Positions 1 through 7,404 of a stretch of 48,604 bases of DNA are shown piece by piece. Under the pieces are notes generated by a model. It had not been told where the DNA came from. It did no database searches and was given only the letters and a program-made list of their open reading frames with translations. The stretch is from Phycisphaerales bacterium UBA5793 (GTDB lineage: Bacteria > Planctomycetota > Phycisphaerae > Phycisphaerales > UBA5793). Position numbers and translations under genes: made by a program. Every line of letters begins with the position of its first letter. The first letter of the stretch is position 1. The stretch is taken from assembly GCA_002418285.1 (NCBI GenBank), contig DIDT01000038.1, positions 28,727 to 77,330 of the forward strand. The letters run 5' to 3'.

Positions 1-947
1 GGAAGCGTCGCTCTGATACACTCAGCAACGCCGGAACCCAGTCATTCACGGGGCCGTGGTTTGGCCGGAAGCGTCGCTCTGATACACTGTGGCGTGTGCA
101 CGATGCTGTAACGACCTCGCCGTGGTTTGGCCGGAAGCGTCGCTCTGATACACTTCCGCCAATCCCCGCCCCGCTGAGTGTTCCGCCGTGGTTTGGCCGG
201 AAGCGTCGCTCTGATACACTGACACGCCCCCGATTGATAGACCTCTTTGGGCCGTGGTTTGGCCGGAAGCGTCGCTCTGATACACTCGAGGCGTTCGTGC
301 GGGTAGTTCAGTTCTTGCCGTGGTTTGGCCGGAAGCGTCGCTCTGATACACTAATGTCGATGATGCAGTCCACGTCTCGCCCGCCGTGGTTTGGCCGGAA
401 GCGTCGCTCTGATACACTGGAGAGGCTCAGGATCGACTGTTGCTACTCGCCGTGGTTTGGCCGGAAGCGTCGCTCTGATACACTAGAGAGGAAGCAAATG
501 AAACCGAGAACAGTGCCGTGGTTTGGCCGGAAGCGTCGCTCTGATACACTGCAGGGGCAGGTGTTGCCAGTGGGGCAGATGCCGTGGTTTGGCCGGAAGC
601 GTCGCTCTGATACACTCGCGCCGACGCGGCCGCCCCGGTCGATCAGAGCCGTGGTTTGGCCGGAAGCGTCGCTCTGATACACTCCCGCCCCCTTGCTGGA
701 GAAGCCAGATGCGGCCGTGGTTTGGCCGGAAGCGTCGCTCTGATACACTAAAATCGTCAGAGACAACACCCCTCCAATCGCCGTGGTTTGGCCGGAAGCG
801 TCGCTCTGATACACTAAGCAGCATCGCCGCCAGCGACCCGATCCTGCCGTGGTTTGGCCGGAAGCGTCGCTCTGATACACTCAGATCGCGCGTATTGCCG
901 CGAAGCACGCCGCCGTGGTTTGGCCGGAAGCGTCGCTCTGATACACT
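1..947 (+). CRISPR. Type II-C CRISPR array, 14 full repeats plus one partial
   Basis: A 36-bp repeat begins GCCGTGGTTTGGCC and ends GTCGCTCTGATACACT. It occurs in full at 53, 119, 185, 251, 317, 383, 449, 515, 581, 648, 714, 780, 846 and 912; the last 22 bases of another copy fill 1-22, so the array continues left of the window. All full copies look identical. Fourteen complete spacers are present, 30 nt each except the one at 617-647, which is 31 nt. The plus strand is the likely transcript: the tracrRNA at 5604-5722 carries an anti-repeat complementary to it, and the repeat's 3' end resembles an extended -10 promoter. The array therefore runs towards cas2, as in Neisseria-type II-C loci. 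Uniform repeats suggest a recently maintained, active array. Confidence 0.98.
61..88 (+). promoter_or_regulatory. Repeat-embedded crRNA promoter (first full copy; same in each repeat)
   Basis: Repeat positions 9-14 read TTGGCC and positions 31-36 read TACACT, 16 bp apart. TG stands at positions 28-29, giving the extended -10 TGATACACT. Transcription from it would start within each downstream spacer, giving short crRNAs with little 5' processing. Repeat-borne promoters of this kind are known for Neisseria meningitidis II-C arrays. The -35 match is weak, so the call rests on the extended -10 and on the parallel with that family. Confidence 0.6.
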
Positions 948-997
948 ATTCCTGTCCCAAGTAATTGCGGGACATGGACTTGCGCTCGATCCAGCCG
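948..997. other. Junction between the array and cas2
   Basis: Fifty bases separate the last repeat from the cas2 stop codon. They hold a short inverted repeat, TGTCCC at 953-958 and GGGACA at 969-974, without a T-run. No degenerate terminal repeat is seen. The hairpin may end transcription from the convergent array or cas operon, or the stretch may simply be the last spacer plus flank. Confidence 0.4.
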
Positions 998-1342
998 TCA
1001 GAAAAGCATGAACTGGGTCGGAGGATCTTCGGCCTGATGGCGTTTTTTTCCAAAGTACACCTCCATCTTCCCGAATTGCCGGTCCGTGACGGGGAGCAGC
1101 CGCACTTGCCCGTCCGGCGGCAGCCCGTGGCGCAGTCGCTTCTTCAGAATCGCACCTGACTCCTCGCTCGCGAGGTGTCGCGCGTAGACGGAGAACTGGA
1201 GCATCGTAAATCCCTCCGCGAGCAGCAGCTTCCTGAATTGCGCATAGCGCTTTCGGGCTGCCTTGGTCTTGACCGGAAGATCGAACATTGCAAAAAGCCA
1301 CATTGATCGATATGCCGAAGTGTCAGGATGCGTCCGGCGCAT
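998..1342 (-). CDS. cas2: CRISPR-associated endonuclease Cas2 (type II-C)
   Basis: A 114-aa protein with the Cas2 ferredoxin-like fold signature near the N-terminus: a beta strand ending in FAMFDLP, followed by a basic helix and the FTMLQFSVYAR strand. Its C-terminus, FMLF, is the hydrophobic tail usual in II-C Cas2. Cas2 dimers bridge two Cas1 dimers in the spacer-integration complex. The ATG at 1342 has GGATGG upstream and overlaps the end of cas1 by 20 bases, suggesting translational coupling; a start at 1354 (118 aa) or 1303 (101 aa) is also possible. It is the last gene of the minus-strand cas9-cas1-cas2 operon and converges on the array. Confidence 0.93.
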   Translation of the reverse strand: MRRTHPDTSAYRSMWLFAMFDLPVKTKAARKRYAQFRKLLLAEGFTMLQFSVYARHLASEESGAILKKRLRHGLPPDGQVRLLPVTDRQFGKMEVYFGKKRHQAEDPPTQFMLF

Positions 1343-2255
1343 GATGAAGTCCATCCGGAAACAGGAGCCGATCCGACGCCCCGAGAAATACCTGCGCCAG
1401 TGATGCGGATGTCCTACTGATCCACTCGAAGACGCTTCGCGCTTCTCCCTTCGATTCGAGGCGATCGGTAAGAACGGAAACCAGCGCCGATTTTGATCGA
1501 CGGTCAAGCGCGCAATCGGGTCCGTAGAGGCCCACGAGTTCCACGACGGCGCTATCCATGAGCGGCCGATATGGTTCCATCAGATCATCCGCAAGGCACC
1601 ACGGATTGCTGCGCCCGCAGTGATGTACACCGATGGAGGGATGGAGGCCGGATGCGCAGATCGCCCTGCCCACGGCGGCCCGAAGCACAGCGTACCCGTA
1701 ATTCAGAAGGCGGTTCTGGTCCGGCGATTCTCGGCGCCTCCGAAAGTTCGCATCGTTGAAGAGCAGCGGCCAGTACCGCTGCGCCGCTTGGGCCTCCACG
1801 TTTGAGGGGTCACCGGAGCGCACGCGAGGTGCGAGCGCGGGCAAGCCGCCGTCGCCGCGCCCCGCAGCAAGAAGCGTGGCGGCTTGAGCGCGAATCTTCT
1901 CCTGAACAATTTGCTTCCACAGCCGTTTCGCCGTTGGAACAGGCGCACGAATCTGTGCGAGCATACGTTGCGTCTGACTCGTGTTGGCGTTAAGCGGCAG
2001 CATCATGCCCGCCGGCTGGCGCGAGTCATCGCACACGATGACCGAGCCGCCGTGGCGCATGACGCCGGCGAGAGCGGATTGCGTGGCAGTCAGACGTGGA
2101 GTCGTGAGAATGAGCGCCGCGATTTCCGTGAGCGGCACCGTCACCTCGGCCGCCTGCCCCTCTCCATCCTCAGCGCGAATGACGAGCTGCTCATATCGCA
2201 TCGATAGATGCGCCGGACCATCGGAGAAGTCGATGACACGTTCACCCCCCGGCAT
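1323..2255 (-). CDS. cas1: CRISPR-associated endonuclease/integrase Cas1 (type II)
   Basis: A 310-aa Cas1, the integrase that inserts new spacers at the array. The N-terminal beta domain includes VPLTEIAALIL and the HGGSVIVCDD strand. The C-terminal helical domain carries the metal ligands: E154 in VEAQAAQRYW, then H212 and E227 in the HHCGRSNPWCLADDLMEPYRP region, spaced 15 residues as in Neisseria and Streptococcus type II Cas1. Length matches the family (about 300 aa). Its start overlaps the end of cas9 by 14 bases and its end overlaps cas2, so the three genes form one operon. Absence of cas4 and csn2 points to subtype II-C. Confidence 0.96.
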   Translation of the reverse strand: MPGGERVIDFSDGPAHLSMRYEQLVIRAEDGEGQAAEVTVPLTEIAALILTTPRLTATQSALAGVMRHGGSVIVCDDSRQPAGMMLPLNANTSQTQRMLAQIRAPVPTAKRLWKQIVQEKIRAQAATLLAAGRGDGGLPALAPRVRSGDPSNVEAQAAQRYWPLLFNDANFRRRRESPDQNRLLNYGYAVLRAAVGRAICASGLHPSIGVHHCGRSNPWCLADDLMEPYRPLMDSAVVELVGLYGPDCALDRRSKSALVSVLTDRLESKGEARSVFEWISRTSASLAQVFLGASDRLLFPDGLHHAPDAS

Positions 2256-5200
2256 TCTTCACCTCGCCGAGATAGGTGATGTGAACCTTACGGGCGTGCC
2301 GCGAGTGCAGCGATGACCCCCGCACGCGCTCGCGCTGCTTCTCGGATATCCTAGTCTTCTGCGTCCGCGCATCCTGGTGCGACACTACTTCCATATCGTT
2401 CTTCGACACGTTCAGCACGCGGTAGATCGCGCGCCCCTGTCCATCAGGAGTGTCCATCTCGATGAAGTCATTCGCTGCAAGCGAGAACTTGAAGCGACAG
2501 CCATCCGGCACTTCATGGGACACAAGTGGCCGGGCGGGGCGCTGCCTCACGCGATCCATGGCCTCACAGAGCGTCACCGGCTCGTCTACCCAGGCCTTCT
2601 CGGTTCCGTCCTTCCCAAGTTTCGCCATGATGACCGTGTGATGGTTGGCCTGAAGGTCGACGCGTCGCTGCTTAGCCTCGCCGCGCGCCTTGCGATCACG
2701 ACGAGCGACACCGAGTAATTGCGGCTGTGCTGACGTATAGAGGCGCACGCGACGTATACGCTCGCCGTGCGGCAGCGTGGGCCGGTGCTGCGGTTCCCCG
2801 AAGGCTTGCGCGGGAGTCCTTGCGCCCGCACGCTTGCGTTCTTCAAATGCGGCACGCACCACCTCCCGTACGCGCCGATCGACGATCGCTCCGATCTCGC
2901 TTTCGTTGAGTTTATGGAGCTCCTTGCGGATGCGGTGCCTCGTCTTGCCCCCCGCGCTCGGCAGCGGCTTACTGTACACCGTGTCCTTGTGGAACTTGCC
3001 GCGAGCTTTCTTGTTCTGGCGATGACTCACGATAATTGCTTGGACCGCGCGCTTCGTATCTGCAAGGTCGAAAGGCGCCTGGACCCCTGCAAAGCGCCGG
3101 CGCGATCCCATCTCATCGGCCTTCGCCGCTGATTCCTGAAGTCTCTTGATGGTCGTGGGGGTTGTATGCGCGATGATGATCGCGTCGATGGCGTGGTGGC
3201 GATGGTCGCTCCGTTCCTTTTCGTTCCGATCCGAAAGAATCGCGTCCATCGCCCATTCCCGGCGGAGCCATCCTGTCAATCCCCCCGAAGGAACATGGAC
3301 GCGGCGCGTTGATTCCTCGTCGCTGAATCCTCCATAGAGCAGCGCGATGTACTCAGCAGCCTTGCGCGAGATGTAGCGCGTTTCGGAAAGGTGCCGATTC
3401 GTGAAGTCCGGTGGAATAGCCTCCGCTCGAAAGCGGTCGAGCTTCTCTCTCGCCGCGTCACCCTTGAATCTCGCCACGCGCTGGAGAATCTCTGCGAGCC
3501 GATCAGGCGAATACGCCTCGCTTGGCATGCGATGCTGCTTCACCTCCCGGTTTTCGCGCACGCAGCAGAGCGTCTTGTTCAGGTACGAATCGTCCAGCGA
3601 GCGCTTGAAAGGCCAGACGTGCTCGATGTCGATCGTTGGATGCGCCCCGAACACATCCTCCCAGCCAAAACTCCGCCCCGTATAGGGACAGAGCCAGCCG
3701 CACTCATCGGCGAGCAGCACTTTCAGAACATCCCCCGGGCGCACGTCCTCGGGCCTTGAGCCGAAGTCAGGATATTGCTTGAGCAGGCGATACGCGGCGT
3801 CCTCACGAAGTTTCCTCCGCGCTGCCATCTGCTTGCTGATCGCCTCGCGCCGCTTGCGGCCTTTCTTGAGGTCGCGTGCCAGTTCGATGCGAACGTGCGC
3901 CGGCTTGCCGTACCTGCGGATGATTGCGTTCACGACGCCGCGCATTTCCGAAAGGGCCCTGGAGACAGCCGGGCTCACGGGCGCATCGAATGCGTCGTCC
4001 AGTGGCGGAAGCTGACCGACGGGCACGATCGGCTTGGATGACTCGGGAAACACCTTCTCGCGGATTGTGGCATACCGCACGCCCGATTCGAGACCCGGCA
4101 GCAACCTGCGAATCGCGGCACGCGAGAGACTCGCATGCCCTTCTTCGAGTCTCACGCGTGCAAACGCCCGAGCGCTCTCCGCGGAGAGTCCCCAATGCTC
4201 GCGGCCGCGCTTTTCCATCGCGTCGGCGCGCTCGAAGGAAAGGCAATCCTCGACTGCCGCATTCTTGTCATCTTCCGAGAATCCGTCCCACCGTTCCCCA
4301 AAGACCGCCCTGAGTTTGGCGTCGGTGCGCAGCCCCGGCAGTCCAGTCTCGCCCTCGCGCTCAAAGTTGAAGCGCGATTCTCTCGGCGCAGCGCCGGACT
4401 GCCTGAGTTGGTTAAATGTGGCATCGCCCCGCGAAAACCGGACGATGGCGGCTTCTCGCTCTTCCGGAGTGAGCCGCCGCTGCGTCTGCGCCGGGTCCGG
4501 AACCCATTGCTTCTTGACTCTCGGCTTGCCCGTCTTTGGATTCATCCTGACCTCGCCGGTCTCCCTGTCGAAGTCCTCCAGTTCGATCTGCACGCAGGGC
4601 ATGATCTCAAGGTCGTTGACCTTCTGAAGCATCCGGAAGCGCTGTGCGAGACGATCGGCGATCGGCGCGCGGCGTTTGGCGGGAACAAGTGAGCACCGAC
4701 CGATGAGATGCGCCTGACTCTTGAGCGGCCGTTGAAAGAAGATGGCGCGGTGGATTTCCGTTCTGGCTTCGGCAGTCATCAGCGATGGATGGTGCTTGGA
4801 CTGTTGCTCCCAGATGCGAGCGAACTCATGTTCGTACATGCTCCGAGCCGTCCATCGGCCACGGATCCGAAGCGCCGCGGAATCGCTTGGATCGAGCGCG
4901 GCGAAGTACTGCCCCAAAGTATCCGCGCCGGCGGCCTTCATGAGTGTCTCAAGTTCGCTGATGCCCGTCTTCACCTTTCCAGTGTTCTTGTTCTCGTCAC
5001 CGGCGTCATCCTTGTCGGTCTTGCGGTTGCTCAGAAACCCGCGACGCTGCGCGAGGTGGTAGAGCGCCCGGCCCACCTCGTGCGCTTCAAGCCGCGTCCG
5101 CAATGCTTCGGCGCGCAGGCGATAGGGGAGAAGTTGCCGAAGGCGATGATCGGCATTCTGCTTCGCCTCCCATGCGTGGCGCAAGCCGGCGTCGATCGCC

Positions 5201-5547
5201 TTGAGATAGCTGTCAATGTCCTGTGGCGAGTCGAGCCGCCGCTCGGGCGCCGGCAACAGCCCCCGCCGTATGAGTGCTTTGAGCAGGACACGCTTCCTAT
5301 AGGCCCGCCGCCAGGTCTGACGTCTCTGTTGCCTCGCATCGCGGCGCGGAGTCGCGCGGGATTGCTCTCGACCACTGGCCATCGCCGTTTCGGGATTCTG
5401 CTTGCCTCCGTCCACGCCCGCCTCAAAGAGGTGGACGCCGGCGCGGATGACTCGTGCCGTGGAGGGATCCACCACCGCCCATCCGATCGAGGCCACACCA
5501 ATGTCCAGACCGAGGACGTATGACTGACGCGTCCGGCTTCCAACCAT
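2242..5547 (-). CDS. cas9: CRISPR-associated endonuclease Cas9, compact II-C type
   Basis: A 1101-aa RNA-guided DNA nuclease, close in size to Neisseria Cas9 (about 1080) and much shorter than II-A enzymes. RuvC-I has D15 in VLGLDIGVASIGWAVVD. An arginine-rich bridge helix spans about 64-96. RuvC-II has E555 in HVRIELARDL. The HNH domain has H643 and N657 in IEHVWPFKRSLDDSYLNK. RuvC-III has H785 and D788 in HRHHAIDAIIIAH. All catalytic positions are filled; the HNH metal-ligand Asp of SpCas9 (before the catalytic His) is Glu here. The remaining C-terminal part would be the wedge and PAM-interacting region and is not recognisable by motif. The ATG at 5547 has GGAG six bases upstream. It is first in the cas9-cas1-cas2 operon and divergent from the tracrRNA. 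Confidence 0.97.
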   Translation of the reverse strand: MVGSRTRQSYVLGLDIGVASIGWAVVDPSTARVIRAGVHLFEAGVDGGKQNPETAMASGREQSRATPRRDARQQRRQTWRRAYRKRVLLKALIRRGLLPAPERRLDSPQDIDSYLKAIDAGLRHAWEAKQNADHRLRQLLPYRLRAEALRTRLEAHEVGRALYHLAQRRGFLSNRKTDKDDAGDENKNTGKVKTGISELETLMKAAGADTLGQYFAALDPSDSAALRIRGRWTARSMYEHEFARIWEQQSKHHPSLMTAEARTEIHRAIFFQRPLKSQAHLIGRCSLVPAKRRAPIADRLAQRFRMLQKVNDLEIMPCVQIELEDFDRETGEVRMNPKTGKPRVKKQWVPDPAQTQRRLTPEEREAAIVRFSRGDATFNQLRQSGAAPRESRFNFEREGETGLPGLRTDAKLRAVFGERWDGFSEDDKNAAVEDCLSFERADAMEKRGREHWGLSAESARAFARVRLEEGHASLSRAAIRRLLPGLESGVRYATIREKVFPESSKPIVPVGQLPPLDDAFDAPVSPAVSRALSEMRGVVNAIIRRYGKPAHVRIELARDLKKGRKRREAISKQMAARRKLREDAAYRLLKQYPDFGSRPEDVRPGDVLKVLLADECGWLCPYTGRSFGWEDVFGAHPTIDIEHVWPFKRSLDDSYLNKTLCCVRENREVKQHRMPSEAYSPDRLAEILQRVARFKGDAAREKLDRFRAEAIPPDFTNRHLSETRYISRKAAEYIALLYGGFSDEESTRRVHVPSGGLTGWLRREWAMDAILSDRNEKERSDHRHHAIDAIIIAHTTPTTIKRLQESAAKADEMGSRRRFAGVQAPFDLADTKRAVQAIIVSHRQNKKARGKFHKDTVYSKPLPSAGGKTRHRIRKELHKLNESEIGAIVDRRVREVVRAAFEERKRAGARTPAQAFGEPQHRPTLPHGERIRRVRLYTSAQPQLLGVARRDRKARGEAKQRRVDLQANHHTVIMAKLGKDGTEKAWVDEPVTLCEAMDRVRQRPARPLVSHEVPDGCRFKFSLAANDFIEMDTPDGQGRAIYRVLNVSKNDMEVVSHQDARTQKTRISEKQRERVRGSSLHSRHARKVHITYLGEVKNAGG

Positions 5548-5569
5548 GACTCACTCCTGCCAAGGGGAC

Positions 5570-5597
5570 TTGATAGCTCCAACCGGCATTGTACAAT
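5570..5597 (+). promoter_or_regulatory. tracrRNA promoter
   Basis: TTGATA at 5570-5575 and TACAAT at 5592-5597 are separated by 16 bp. The predicted start, about 5604, falls exactly where the anti-repeat begins. The -10 lies in the palindrome ATTGTACAAT, so a -10-like hexamer is present on both strands. Confidence 0.75.
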
Positions 5598-5604
5598 GAC
5601 TTCC

Positions 5605-5613
5605 AGTGTATCA
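5605..5613 (-). promoter_or_regulatory. Possible cas9 promoter inside the tracrRNA anti-repeat
   Basis: Read on the minus strand, the anti-repeat ends in TGATACACT, the same extended -10 found in every array repeat, here pointing at cas9. Transcription would start near 5595-5598, giving a leader of about 50 nt. A second -10-like hexamer, TACAAT, lies on the same strand at 5591-5596. No good -35 is seen. Confidence 0.45.
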
Positions 5614-5695
5614 GAGCGACGTTTTCCGCTTATCACGGTAAGGGAAAATGATCCGCGCAGGGCTCTGCCCCTCCACTGGAGCGACGGCACCCCTT

Positions 5696-5722
5696 AACGC
5701 CTCCCTGTGGGGCGTTTTTTTT
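5696..5722 (+). terminator. Rho-independent terminator of tracrRNA
   Basis: AACGCC at 5696-5701 pairs with GGCGTT at 5711-5716 over a 9-nt loop, and eight consecutive Ts fill 5715-5722. This is the cleanest intrinsic terminator in the window. Confidence 0.9.
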
Positions 5723-6076
5723 CCGGTTGTGAGAACTCGGCGAACACTAGACAAAGGTGGGCAATGTCGGGGGGTGGATTCCGCGTCCCATTCGGCAGCC
5801 GACGCCGGCGGAAGTCGCTCGTGACCTGCCCCGACTCCAACCCTTCGACCCGCATCCGACTGGCCCGAGCGAGTTCGCGGCCGTGACCGGAGCGGAGCGG
5901 CGGGACCGGTGGAGTCCAGACGGCGCGAAAAACGTTCGGGCGTCCGGTCGCGCGTGTGTGCTTGAAATCTCCGCATTCGGCCCCTACCAACAGCGCGATA
6001 TCTTTCCCTCTACTAGCCGGGGACGACCCGACTGGATGCGAGACTGACTGACGGCCCCGAAGATCGAGGACACAGC
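5723..6076. other. Intergenic stretch, no gene seen
   Basis: These 354 bases separate the tracrRNA from the first gene of the integrative module. No credible coding frame, RNA or repeat was recognised. A GAGGA ribosome-binding site at 6066-6070 serves the next gene. Confidence 0.5.
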
Positions 6077-6937
6077 GTGAGCAAGCGCGCGGCCCCGCCG
6101 CCTTCACAATGGAGACTGCTAGGCGACGAGTTCCGCGCCTGTGCTGTGTCAACCGATACTGACGTTGCGAGGATCAGCGATCGGGTGGGTTGGCTTTCGC
6201 TACGAGCGGCGAAGCTGTATGCGACCTGTCTGGAGCATGATCTCGTTCCCCCGGAATACCAGACCTTGGAGGACGCGAAATCGCTGCGCCGTGCAATCGA
6301 GCAGGATGATCGCTTCCGGGAGAATCTCGGGGAGTCTGAGTCGGACCTTTCGATTGGCGAGCATTGCCTTTGGGTTGGCCCGCGGTCAAAGGAGGTGCCG
6401 ATACCCCTCACCGCGCATGCTCTGGCCGAGATCGCGTGGACTGCCCTCGCGTTCGAGCTGCTTCCCGCGCGCTATCCGGATTGCTTTGACTGCCCGTCCC
6501 CCAGTGATTCGATTGTTCCGCCAATCAATGCGCCCGATGAGTTGGTGTTGGGACGGCTGCGCGAGAAGGCCAGAGTAGAGGCGGATGCCTGCGCCCTGCT
6601 CGCCGACCTGTGCTCCCCGTCGGCCTCGACTCAGTCTGACCGGACCGAACTCTCTTGCTCGCCCGACAGGATTGTGGAGCCGCCATCTCCGTACGATCGT
6701 CCCTCCGGGATGGTGTTGCGGTCGAGAGTTGACGGCGCAGAGGAGGTAGAGTCGGCCGGTGACGATGCCTACAAACCTGCTTCATACTTCGACAAGTCAC
6801 TAGGGAGTCGGTTGCGAAAGGCGGCTGGTCCGCAACGCAAGAGCAAGCGAGTGAGAAGTCGAATTATCGACGGGACGACGATGTATAACGTCGAAGATGC
6901 GCGCCGATGGTGGCCGACCGACGTGCCAAAAGAGTGA
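6077..6937 (+). CDS. Protein of unknown function with DNA-binding-like C-terminus
   Basis: A 286-aa protein that I do not recognise. The GTG start has GAGGA six bases upstream. The first 190 residues look soluble, with a helical, acidic character (for example ESESDLSIGEH). A low-complexity linker rich in Ser and Pro spans about 180-240. The last 45 residues, with SRLRKAAG, a basic stretch and a final VEDARRWWP, resemble the small winged-helix/excisionase-like domains that end ...ED..RWWP in planctomycete mobile-element proteins; this is a loose resemblance. It precedes an excisionase-like gene, a primase and an integrase on the same strand, so a role in the element (regulation or replication initiation) is possible but inferred only from position. 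Confidence 0.7.
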   Translation: MSKRAAPPPSQWRLLGDEFRACAVSTDTDVARISDRVGWLSLRAAKLYATCLEHDLVPPEYQTLEDAKSLRRAIEQDDRFRENLGESESDLSIGEHCLWVGPRSKEVPIPLTAHALAEIAWTALAFELLPARYPDCFDCPSPSDSIVPPINAPDELVLGRLREKARVEADACALLADLCSPSASTQSDRTELSCSPDRIVEPPSPYDRPSGMVLRSRVDGAEEVESAGDDAYKPASYFDKSLGSRLRKAAGPQRKSKRVRSRIIDGTTMYNVEDARRWWPTDVPKE

Positions 6938-7018
6938 ACTTGCGGGAAGCCGCGTGAACATGCGTGACGCTCGCCTGTTCGCGCTTTCATTCGCGTTTTT
7001 CGGGCCGATGCTTGTGGC

Positions 7019-7285
7019 ATGAACGCGAATAATGCTCTCGATTCAGCCAAACTAGCCTACGAAACTCCCCTAGCCCTCCGCCCCAAAGACGCCGCCAAAG
7101 CGCTCGGTATCGGCCAGCGCCTCTTGTGGACGCTGACCCATGAGGGGGCGATCCCGCACGCCCGCATGGGCTCGAAAGCGATCGTCTACCCCGTGGACGC
7201 CCTGCGCGCCTGGCTGACGGAAGAGGCGGCCAAGGGGATGCGAAACGCGGAGCGATCCGCCGCCAGTGCAAACGCCAACGGATAA
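7019..7285 (+). CDS. Excisionase-family helix-turn-helix protein
   Basis: An 88-aa protein. Residues 18-65 form a MerR/excisionase-type winged helix: LRPKDAAKALGIGQRLLW is the helix-turn-helix, followed by a wing with IPHARMGSKAIVYPVDALRAWL, the usual ending of this domain. Such proteins bind DNA near attachment sites and direct integrase towards excision, or act as small transcription regulators. It lies 120 bases before the primase gene and is codirectional with the integrase, which fits an Xis or control role. No clear Shine-Dalgarno precedes the ATG. Confidence 0.82.
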   Translation: MNANNALDSAKLAYETPLALRPKDAAKALGIGQRLLWTLTHEGAIPHARMGSKAIVYPVDALRAWLTEEAAKGMRNAERSAASANANG

Positions 7286-7404
7286 CGCCAAACGTCGCCC
7301 CGTCGATGCGGGGCGTCACCAAGCCGAACGATGCGCTTGGCCGGGCGGCGCGTCGCTTGCAATGTGTGCCCCGGCGAGATAGTCAACGTTGGAAGGACCC
7401 AACC

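Larger units (their letters stand above)
5604..5722 (+). ncRNA. tracrRNA of the II-C system
   Basis: The RNA pairs with the pre-crRNA repeat and forms the Cas9 guide scaffold. The anti-repeat covers about 5605-5640: its first 17 bases, AGTGTATCAGAGCGACG, are a perfect complement of the repeat 3' end, and further TTCCG and CACGG blocks match the remainder, leaving an internal bulge. Downstream, a segment reading AAGGGAAAATGAT followed by GCTCTGCCCC closely resembles the nexus of Neisseria-type tracrRNAs. CTCCACTGGAG can form a small hairpin. A terminator hairpin with eight Ts ends at 5722. Its promoter is at 5570-5597. Size, order of elements and position upstream of cas9 all fit II-C. Confidence 0.92.

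Noticed and set aside
1..947. Spacers targeting sequences in this window
   Set aside because: No spacer looked identical to any other part of the window by eye; a computed search would be needed to exclude partial matches.
46..1301. Long reading frames through the array with repeated WFGRKRRSDT or YQSDASGQTT peptides
   Set aside because: They are translations of the CRISPR repeats; period and identity are those of the array.
998..5547. Subtype II-A or II-B assignment
   Set aside because: No csn2 or cas4 is present, and Cas9 is short; the order and divergent tracrRNA fit II-C.
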